From: Halichondria panicea
Lineage: Eukaryota > Porifera > Demospongiae > Suberitida > Halichondriidae
Length of the DNA stretch: 64,000 nt
NCBI RefSeq assembly: GCF_963675165.1
Contig: NC_087381.1
Coordinates: forward strand, 5,395,378-5,459,377
Reading direction: 5' to 3'
Below, piece by piece: positions 46,801 to 55,900 of this stretch; position 1 is the stretch's first letter, and each line of letters opens with the position of its first letter. A program made the translations under genes and the position numbers. The notes under the pieces are model-generated. The model searched no databases. It saw only the letters and a program-made list of their open reading frames with translations, and was not told where the DNA came from.

Positions 46801-49800
46801 AAGTGAGCAATGAGTAGCTAGGAGACTTTAATTGTCAGATTAAAATGCATCGCCTTTCCATTATAATAGTTGTCTCCTGTGGGTCTCTTCCCTCTATTTC
46901 CAATGGGTCACCTGATACACCAACAAGTACAACATTTGGAGGAACAGGGACGTACAGCTGTAATACTGGTTACGTACTGTCAGGATCAGCTACAGTGAAC
47001 TGTGAGGGTAGCGGAAGTTGGAATACTAGACCGACTTACCCACGTAAGATTGTAATTTTTTTTTTACAGCATTAACTATACTAATTAAACCTTCTATATT
47101 ATTTTGTATAGCTGTCTCCTGTGGTGACCCTCCGACCATTCCCAATGGGTCTAGGACTTTCACCGGCACTACATATGGGGATATGGCACCCTATACACCT
47201 GTAACACAGGGTACCAATTATCAGGATCAGCTACAGTGTTATGCCTGGCTAGTGGAAATTGGGATACTCTATCAACCTGCTTAGGTATAATAATTAAATA
47301 ATGTATGCAATAAAATTTATTTGAGTAAAATAATTGCATGCAGCCATTTGTAGTTCCCCTCCTTCTATCTCAAATGGATCTCCTGGCACACCCACTAGTA
47401 TCATACAAGGAGGGACTGTGGTGTACAGCTGTAACTCTGGCTATCAACTGTTGGGATCAGCTACTGTTGTCTGTCAAGATAGCGGAAATTGGAGCCCAAG
47501 GCCAACTTGTTTAAGTATGCATTCTATAATAAAGGCTATAAAAATTATACTAATTATGTATTTGTGTATACTAACTTTTTATTAGGTGTAATAAAGGGTG
47601 TCACTGTCCACTATCCCTATTTAATAGCCTACTACAGCAATTTTGTGGCATCATTTGCTTTACACAGCATAAAAAATCTATCATTCATACAAATCACAGC
47701 TATAGATCTAGTTGTTACTCGCCATTAATTTTCAATGGGTCACCTGGTACACCAACAAGCATAGTATAGCAGGAGGAATAGTGACCTATACACCTGTGAC
47801 ACTGGCTATCAAAGTTCAGGATCAGACAGTGCATGCATGACTTGTCAAGCTAGCCGAAGTTCGAATACTATATATATAATTATATATACAGGGGCGTAGC
47901 CAGACTTTTGAGACAGGGGTTTCTGCAGAAAAATCAGCGGCGCGATAGCGCCGCGAAATTTTTGTGACCACGCCCACTTCCGGTACCACACCCTCTTGAT
48001 TGGGGCACACCTACTGTTATTGACTATTGTTCATGACTTTTTTACATGTTTGTGAGAAGCTAGCTAGCTATAGACGTAACATACTAGGCATGCAGGTGCC
48101 AATTGTGTATTGCTAGTCTAGCTGAGCAACAATTAAATGTCATTTACCTGAGAGGTTTCATGTGGCTGAGATTGTTCTAAACTTGTACACTTCCTGAATA
48201 AAGTTGTGCTTAGAGCTGAGTCTGAGAATACTGGAGCATTCAGGATTGATACTAGATCTAGAACTTAAGTCTTGGTCTTCTTTGTTTGAGGTAGCTAGCT
48301 AGCTGAGACTAACTAGCTGAGACAAAGCCAAATTGAAACGCTTCACAATGCTGCTCTGATTATTGATTTGCAGCCACGTGTGAAAAGATGGGCAGGGCTG
48401 CATGATTTCAATTATAGGGAGCCCTGCCCAATTTTCTCAGCAGCTCCTGGGGGGGTTTCTGGGCAACCAGGAAACAATGGTAGCTACGCCCCTGATATAT
48501 ATAATTATATAGTCATTGTAATGGTTGGCGATCATGAGAGTTCATTTCATGGATGCTTTAAACTAGGGTATAATTATAGTTATCATCCCTCGGGCAAGCT
48601 ACAGTGAACTGTGAGGTTAGCAGACACTATAACGATAACACACAGATACGCCATGCCCACGTACTAAAAATGCAACTATACAAAGTGACAATTAAAGCGC
48701 CAAGTATATAGCACACCGGTATTATAGATCTATATACTGTACCTTTATTGTATATAATCAATAGTTTTCGACTTGTTAAAAAAAAAACTGTACGTAACAT
48801 GGCTTTTATGCACATCTGTAGCTTCTCAGCCTGGCTCCTGCGACAATCCTCCAACAATTCCCAATGGGTCCAGAACTTTCGTTGGTACATCATTTGGAGA
48901 TGCCGCATTTTACAGCTGTAACATTGGTTATCAACTGGCAGAATCATCCATAGTGACCTGTCAGGCTGATGCATGGAAGTTGGAGTACTGTACCAACTTG
49001 TAAAGGTGTGTAGCTAATAGTTTTGTCAGCTATAACAAAATTTTTTTATACATAATTATACGAAGTGTTGCAACAATTGCAACTGTGCATGTTACTCATG
49101 CATGCATATAAGAATACCTGAATCGATTCATGATACTCGTTAATTAATTGAAGTACAATTATCTTAACTTCAGGTCTTATAATTCAACTCCGTTTTGGTG
49201 GTATACGTGATTGCAGTCAGTACACTGCCTCTGAAATGGCTCAGAAAACTGATGACATCACTGCCACACTTGTACAAGGTGTCATTGCTTCTTGTAATTG
49301 TCGTTTAAACTCAACTTTCTTGTTTAACGCGTTTCTGAAATGCTTTGCTGATTCTCCACAACATGTGACATACAGGGCGACATTGTTGAGCTCAAGTGAT
49401 CTGTTCACATCGGAAGTGCTTGAGTATATAGAGAAATGGATTCATTCCACTCTAATTGTGATTATTCAGAATCTTGATCTCAACCTCAATTCAACTTGTC
49501 CAACAGTTATTGTTGACTTCAATAGCTTGGAGTGCCCAGTACAAGTTGATATGGAAAACACTGCTGTAATTGTGGGCTCTGTGATAGCTACATGTATTAT
49601 CATTTTTGTGATGTTTGTATTTTTAGCTGTTGTGATAGCCACCAAGAAACATCGAAACAAAATTCCTATCGCTCAGAACTCTTTTAAAGGGACAAGGTAC
49701 CAAACATTCCCACTGATTCAATGATTTTGTATAATTACTAAAGATGTAGTAACAACTTAACGTACTCTTTAGTCCGTCAATGCATGCATGATAGCGCAGC

Positions 49801-49939
49801 TGTTATTTACACATTATACGCGTTAATAATTACGTTTTTTCTATACAGTATCAGGAATGTGAACAGCGAAGAAACAAACATAAGCAATTTTCCTCTCAAC
49901 AAACAAAGTGCCAGAGGCAACTGCGGATCCGGAGTATGA
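40862..49939 (+). CDS. Receptor 4: sushi receptor with 14-exon homogeneous array; damaged ends
   Basis: Exons: first-type sushi 40862-41050; sushi 42863-43036; array of 14 (43841-47043, next entry); 47112-47284 (two extra bases, frameshift); 47344-47514; 48822-49005 (4 extra bases, frameshift); membrane-proximal plus TM 49174-49696; tail 49849-49939. No signal exon is visible in the 150 bp upstream where paralogues have it. The tail is shortened by a deletion that shifts frame: it stops at 49937-49939 after about 30 residues and lacks the YDEV motif, whose coding remains continue to about 50,026. If frameshifted exons are skipped, the rest stays in frame with 17 sushi domains. Either a secreted or decoy-like decayed receptor, or a pseudogene with a live core. 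Confidence 0.6.
41160..41740 (-). pseudogene. ETPE-type basic repeat coding sequence (Helitron-associated-like fragment)
   Basis: The minus strand reads ERKQERLRIRRDRERQARA, then AQETAEEKEVRLAKRREK, a GT splice-like site, and further QQLRRDTETPEARQARLQQM units repeated with a period near 119 bp (41,200-41,475). Such Arg/Glu-rich ETPE..R.AR repeats are what I know from N-terminal parts of Helitron-type and related helicase proteins in animals; the helicase itself is not here. Fragmentary. Confidence 0.5.
41971..42636 (-). CDS. OB-fold/RPA-like protein with zinc ribbon, probably transposon-borne
   Basis: 221-aa open frame in a receptor 4 intron. The first half (RVTVNAKVLMVSPKAQI, WKQDVHIADSTTSTKLILFE, LVKGETYKFENILVNEF) has the strand pattern of an OB-fold like RPA1. 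A CLNC...GKCNKC zinc-ribbon motif at about residues 132-147 is followed by a second OB-like part (LRAKVIISTPGGNYLTLDVFG). RPA-like ORFs accompany Helitron and some other transposons in invertebrates, and the downstream ETPE repeat on the same strand supports that. Flanking (CATA)n tracts at 41,768-41,798 and 42,746-42,777 bracket the block. A host origin cannot be excluded. Confidence 0.6.
   Translation of the reverse strand: MMKCRTRNGYDRVTVNAKVLMVSPKAQISDGLWKQDVHIADSTTSTKLILFENKIDSLVKGETYKFENILVNEFQHEKYLQVPRNRSTVTKIEELPNVVVHDDVPDTFPTVPSAEIVGVLSLDSYISCLNCKSKITISTDTTGKCNKCSLIQSLRHSTKQLRAKVIISTPGGNYLTLDVFGQNVAAIAEIDEAEVTVDNLISAQPFSCSYNGTVMNSVTRP
43065..43838 (+). mobile_element. 5'-truncated non-LTR retrotransposon (LINE) end
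   Basis: Encodes the C-terminal part of a LINE ORF2: LKKQLYLSLVRTHLTYCSQL, KDIKSLEKVQRRATKYIL and AKVWNKLPSNL are hallmark strings of the region after the RT domain. It is open to TAA at 43784-43786 and ends in an (AAT)n tail directly at the acceptor of the first array exon. CR1/Jockey-like group is likely; clade not determined. Confidence 0.85.
43841..47043 (+). repeat. Tandem array of 14 near-identical sushi exons
   Basis: Exons of 174 nt: 43841-44014, 44074-44247, 44316-44489, 44544-44717, 44776-44949, 45013-45186, 45242-45415, 45479-45652, 45698-45871, 45927-46100, 46158-46331, 46398-46571, 46629-46802, 46870-47043. Period about 233 bp; introns between units about 45-70 bp. Every unit has SCG..P, YSCNTGYVLSG, SATV(N/T)CE, GGWSTRP and a final Cys, and all are phase 1-1 with GTGAGC donors. 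Two subtypes, GSLPS and GPLPS, with matching intron types, alternate in blocks. The last unit has TAC for the final Cys codon (PTY) and an older-type GTAAGA donor. Confidence 0.9.
47699..47875 (+). pseudogene. Decayed sushi exon interrupted downstream by a MITE
   Basis: Recognisable as the GSPGTPTSIVAGG type (FSMGHLVHQ in a shifted frame) with several indels; compare intact 34484-34654. Confidence 0.75.
47889..48494. mobile_element. CAGGGGCGTAGC...GCTACGCCCCTG element, TSD ATATA
   Basis: Inverted termini; ATATA at 47884-47888 and 48495-48499 (weak evidence in TA-rich DNA). 606 bp, no transposase. Confidence 0.8.
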
Positions 49940-50189
49940 CGACGTAGGACTCCCTATGGTGAAGAGTGGGAGCAAACAGTACAGTTTTGACGTGGGTCCT
50001 TGTCCTGTGTACGGGGGCACACTCTGAGGACGCCTCAGGAAACAAGAATGTACTAAGACTATAAAAACAACAAATTGTGTACCTGCATTAATTATAGCTG
50101 ACTGTAGAATGATGCACTATAGGTCTTATAACTATAGTGTTATAAAGTTACGTATAGTTATCATTGTTTAGTTTTGTTGCGTTTATTGT

Positions 50190-50959
50190 CAGGGGCGGAT
50201 CCAGGGGTGATTTTGAGGGGCTGAAGCCCCCCCCTTTTGAAAAAACTACCTATGTATTGCTGAGGTTACAACAATTTTGCCACCAACCTTGTTACTTATG
50301 CATCTGCATGTAGACTCACTGACTTAAGAGATGCTAGACAACAGCCAAGTCTAGCTACTAAGAGTATAAAGGATGTAGGATAGCTAGCTGGACATACTAG
50401 CTATATATAGCTAGCTAGCTAGCTAGCTAGAACTAATATAAAAGTGCATAGGTCAACTATTGCTGTTGCTGAGTCAGCTCCTTGTGCATTGTTTGTAGCC
50501 TCGATCATATCCCAGGCCTCTCTTCCTAGGCCTTGTGAAGGAGGCTATTGTGCATGCTGTTGAGCAGCTGCAACATGGAGCAGATCTCAGACTTTTCAGC
50601 TGGTTGCAAGGAAGCAGCCTTACCTCCTCTCACTCTCAGTGCAGTCTGGGTAGGCATTGTGATTCTTTCATGTACCAAGAGTGCATGAATGTAGATGTAA
50701 CATCTACAGTATACATCCTTTTGTTGATTAGAACGAGTTTTTTGTATTAACTTTTTCATATTCAGTATTCACTTATTAATATGACAGTTCAAAGGTAAAA
50801 GTGTGAGCAAATTGTAAAAAAGCAAAAAATTTCGCCTCCGGCGAGGCAGGAGGGGACTCCCCCTCCCACACCCACCCCCTGGGTGGCTCCGCCACCCTTG
50901 TACGGGGCTTCGCCCCTCTCTACTAGCCCCCCCTTTCATTTTTCCTGGATCCGCCCCTG
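50190..50959. mobile_element. CAGGGGCGGATCCAGG element, TSD ATTGT
   Basis: Termini CAGGGGCGGATCCAGG and CCTGGATCCGCCCCTG; ATTGT at 50185-50189 and 50960-50964. 770 bp, GC-rich at the ends. Confidence 0.92.
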
Positions 50960-51054
50960 ATTGTTGACTATATACTTACTGCGTGGTATATCATTATACT
51001 ATTATAATAATTATACCCTTGTATCTAGCATTCACGCCAATTTACTGATCAGTA

Positions 51055-51620
51055 TAATTTCCACCAATCCCTTGCCCCATGCATGTGGACACCCCAGAAG
51101 TGCTGAGTAACAGCAAACCCATAATTATTACATAGAAGGGCCCTGTGGTGAAGGGTGGTGAGTACAAGCCGTGTAGGGGAATGTGAGTACTGGAATGCTG
51201 GCCGGCTATAATTTTATATCATACGAGATTAAGCTTGTACACATGACATGTAAATCCTCGCCCAAATGTGTATGGAGTGAAACTTTACAACACCCACTTT
51301 AATAAATGATATTCATCGTTATTGGCTAGCACACACATAATATAGAATGAATGATATTCATGATACTATTGCGTAACAGGCCAGAACAAAACTGTGGATA
51401 GGCTTGATTCCCGACCTCCTTCAGGGGGGCGGCGGCACTCGACTATAATCTTTACCTTGGATCCCTGCGGTTCTGCATACAAGTAGACACTATATATAGT
51501 AACATAATTACATGTAGTCTGTATAGCTTTAAGAAAAATGAACTCAACAACTTGAACCACTATAATAGACTAATGTATATAGTGCAGCACTGCAGCAGAG
51601 CACTGTTATTGATGACTTTA
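51055..51620 (+). pseudogene. Fossil tail exons and truncated MULE MITE
   Basis: Type 1 tail fossil 51,060-51,165 (CCTGTGGTGAAGGGTGGTGAG); right half of the 9-bp-TSD MITE family at about 51,290-51,444; then a type 2 tail end (TTCTGCATACAAGTAG, about 51,471-51,486) and its 3' flank, matching 26,427-26,560. Confidence 0.7.
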
Positions 51621-51634
51621 TCTATAGTATTGAC

Positions 51635-52991
51635 CATACAAACTTCTCTTTCCTAAAAAATGATTATGGTAATGTGCAGGAGTAATAATCGTATTTTGGT
51701 ATTATGACAGTGACCAATCGGATGTCATTTATAGTAAAAATTATAGCGGGTCCCCTATAGAATTGCAGTCAGGCGGCATGCATGGTTACATAACACTGTT
51801 CACCTTGACGACATTCTCTTACAAAACTTAAACACTGACTTAGTACAACTGATAATGGTCATTCATGATCATCAATAATTACTGAAATACACAGTTTATT
51901 AGCAGTATAAGTATGCATCAAAACCTTTCTACTTTAGATAGCAAAATAGTGAAGTTTGGAGTTTATGCATGATTGCCACCTACACTTCTAACACTATAGC
52001 TACAAATGTTCAGGATCGTTTATTACCAATTAGATTTCGAACATCAATGTACCAATACTCATTCTTCCCACATGCTGTAACTTTATGGAACAAACTTGTT
52101 AGTACGCACAATATATATATAGAAGATATTGTTACTGTCAGTGTGTTTAAATATTTCTTTAGGATGCACTTTACATCTAGCTACTAGCTAATTGTGTATA
52201 TCCTATGCTATAATTATGCTGAATTATTATAAAATAAAAAAATAAAATAAAATTTCCAGTGACCTGTCAGGCTATACTTATAGGTATTTAAGTGTGTGGT
52301 TTCTCATAGAGTCACTCACTCAACAACAACACTATTAATGACCACTATAAATTCTTACATAGCTTATAATTATGTGTGTCTCTATTTAATTTGACAGTTT
52401 GGGTGGATCGAGGTGGGAACCTTCACCCAAAGGTCAATTTACTGACCACAGTGCAATATGCCATATAATTATTGGCACTGCTATTCCTTTGATCTCAGAG
52501 GTCAAAAAATGCAACAATATCAATACTGAAATGATTATGAATTGTGATCAAATTTCATGATGACTTTTTTGGTGTTTGTTTTTGAAGTTCGAGGTCAATC
52601 AGCGAAAACTGCAAAAATTTAATGCCTCGAAAATATCCCGCTATACGGTATATTATAGCTTAGTTGTATGTCAATGACAATGATATCCATGGATTACTGA
52701 AATGATTTATTACGGCAACACATTCAGTATGTGATCAATTTTGTTTGTTGTCTTTGCATGTTGAAAGGTTTGCCTGTAAGTATATGTATATCTATATAGA
52801 AAAAAATAACCATGAGCACTTGAGTAATTGTGCAAAAGCATCTATATAGTTTACATAAATACATCCAGTTAAGTGGGTATATAGAAAAAGAGCAACTTAC
52901 ATTATTATAAGATTCTCAGGTGAAATGGCGTACTACATGAACCAAGCCAGAGCATTATTGATCTTTTTTCTCTGGGACTGCATTGTTGAAG
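51635..52991. repeat. Segmental duplication copy B (partner 29645-31389)
   Basis: See partner. It contains the promoter-proximal DNA and signal exon of receptor 5. Confidence 0.85.
52019..52252 (+). mobile_element. Short LINE 3' fragment inside a fossil sushi exon
   Basis: Encodes LLPIRFRTSMYQYSFFPHAV then TLWNKL, typical of the LINE ORF2 C-terminus, and ends in an A-rich (AAAAT)n tail. The paralogous site at 30,335-30,361 (CAGGATCGTTCATTTGCAGTGACC) is empty. Confidence 0.8.
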
Positions 52992-55900
52992 GTATGAGTA
53001 AAAACTCTAACTCTAGACTGCTACTAAAGGCCTGTATGCATGACCTCTCACTGGTTTAGGTCAGCCATACTGCTTTACACCACCAACTGTTGAAAATGGT
53101 TACGTTTTCTCACGAACATCTACAAGAGCAACGTACAGATGCAACTCAGGGTACTCACTATCAGGATCTGGCAGAGCATCTTGTGTTGATGGTTGTTGTG
53201 ACTGGATCTCAGTGCCAACCTGTGAAGGTAATTAAATGATGTGGATATAATAATTATGTAAGGTCATACTTTAGCTGTGGTTATAAATTGTGATACCGCT
53301 CCATCTATTTCCAATGGGTCGCCTGGAACCCCAACAAGTACAACTTACAGAGGAACAGTGACATACAGCTGTAACATTGGCTATCAACGTTCAGGACCAT
53401 CCACAGTGACTTGTCAGGCTAGCGGAAGTTGGAGTACTAGACCGAGTTGTAATGGTGAGTATAGTATACGCATGAAAAACCTTATTAGTGGCACAGCACA
53501 CGCATCATTCTCCCTCTTAGTAATAATTATAACACTGGAAAATTACATTCTGAGCTAGTTTATGCACGATTATAACTTTGTTAAAATGACCATTCATGCA
53601 TCTGTAAGCTGTCTCCTGTGGCAACCCTCCCACCGTTCCCAATGGTTTAAGAAGATTCACTGGCACAACATTTGGAGAAACCGCCACCTACAGCTGTAAC
53701 ACTGGCTACCAACTGTCAGGATCCGCTACAGTGACTTGTCAGGCTAGCAGAAATTGGAGTGCTAGACCAAGTTGTACACGTAAGAATCTTGAACTCTAAT
53801 TGATGGTAATTCCTTTATTTATGGACAGACTTCAATAGCTATAGCTAAAAACAGCCAGTTCAAAACTGGCCTATAATTATGCAGCGGTCTCCTGTGGCAA
53901 CCCTCCGACCATACCCAATGGAATCAGGACCTTCACTGGTACTATATTTAGAGGAATCGCCACCTACAGCTGTAACACTGGCTACCAACGATCAGGATCA
54001 TCCACTGTGATCTGTCAGGCTAGCAGAAGTTGGAGTACTAGACCAACTTGTAACAGTAAGCAGAGAGCAAAATTGCTCATTCACATGCATACTTTTATTA
54101 GTCGTCTCCTGTGGAAGTTGGAGTACTAGACCAACTTGCTCACGTACGTAACATTTGTAACTCTTACTACTACCTATCTTATATACAGGCCTGGTTTCAT
54201 GTGTGTGTGTGCATGTCTCTATCTCTATACATTTGCAGATTGAAGTTGATGACTGTTAGTATTCATGATAGTTATTTCAATTGCTATTATAGTAGTACTA
54301 TATACAGCAAATTCACATACAGTATCATGTTCGTCTTCTTCATAAGTTCTTGGTATTCAATCATCTGTAGCTGATCAGCCGGGGTCTTGTGGCGACCCTC
54401 CAACTATTCCCAATGGGTCCATGACTTTCATTGGTACAACAACTGGAGAGACGGCCACCTACACCTGTAACACTGGTTACCAACTCTTAGGAGCAGCTAC
54501 TGTGACCTGTGAGGCTAGTGAAACCTGGGCTACAAGACCTATTTGTGATGGTGAGCAGTTAAAAAATATAGCTTTAAACAGATACATTTGCATCTCATAT
54601 AACAGCTGTCTCCTGTGGCTCTCCTCCCTTTATTTCCAATGGATCACCTGGAACACCAACAAGGACAACCTTTGAAGGGACGGCCACCTACACATGTGAT
54701 ACTGGCTACCAACTTTCAGGATCAGCCACAGTGACCTGTGAGGCAAGTGGAAGCTGGAGTGTTAGACCAAGTTGTAATGGTGAGTATGAGTGATCTATCT
54801 ATAAAGTAGTGTCAGTTTATCACCAGTAACACGTACATACCTTTATTATGCCTCAAGGCGTAGCCGCACAAGGAATACAGTAAAGCTAACTGTGTGCGTG
54901 CGTATTCCAGCTGTAACTGCCTAACAGTTGCAATGCTACGAAACTAACAGCTTCTATAGCCACGGTATCCTGGATTTTGATTCACTGAAACTACTCGAGT
55001 GCTAGTTTTACTTACAGTGAAGTTTTACTTACAGTGAATACTGTTGCAGTATCTTTAGAATCTTTTGTATTATAGTATCATCTACTCTTAAAAAATTCAA
55101 AGTTAGCCTTGCGCTAAAGTGCTCAGGGGCGGATCCAGAAATGTTGCTAGGGAAAAACAAAACCATTTTCTACGTTCTTGGATCTATTTTTGTGTTTTTT
55201 GCATGACTCATAAAGAATTCTCAGTCATGCTCAGTATCAAACTGGGTGTAGTCATGATAATGTCACCTATAGCTACATCGTGATCCAGTGCACAGTGGCG
55301 GATCCAGGAAAAATGAAAGGGGGGTTCCAAACTAACCAGCTCGCAGCGCGAATTTTTTGGGGTTACGCCCACTTTCGGTCACCCGTGACTAGGGAAAATC
55401 CCATACTCAGCCAGGGGAAGTCCCATAATAGACTGCTAGCTAGCTGCCACGAACAGTCAACTAGCTAGCCTAGGCTAACCTGCCGCCACTGGTACATGCA
55501 GTGAGTGAGTTAATAGCTAGCTAGCTAAGTAGTTGATAGATCACTATATAGATGAAGGTTCTTATGAGGAAGGGGGGAATGATCCCCCTATTCCATACCC
55601 CTGGATCTGCCCCTGGATCCGCCCCTGGTGCTAGCTGTTTGTTGGCTGCAAGATAAAAGAGCTGCAAAGCTGTACCTGTTGCAGCCATTGTGAACTTCGA
55701 CCTCTTTGCAAATCCACCCCTTTTTGTAATCCATTACTGGAATGATTCAAAAACTTTTTCATTGTAGATCTTTATCATCAAGCCATCAGATAGATACTTC
55801 GGTTTCCATCAAGCTCCTCTTCTATAACACTCTATAATATATATTATATGGATCGAATCAGGAGTATAATTATAAAAAGGAGTATCCAACTTCCACGCAC

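Noticed and set aside
43841-47043. Array as a set of separate small genes
   Set aside because: Each unit starts after an AG acceptor and ends at a GT donor in phase 1-1, with no start or signal of its own; they are exons.
48368-48607. 79-aa plus-strand frame
   Set aside because: It lies mostly within the MITE 47889-48494 and runs across its border.
50526-50759. Opposed 71- and 77-aa frames
   Set aside because: Inside the MITE 50190-50959, with no coding signal.
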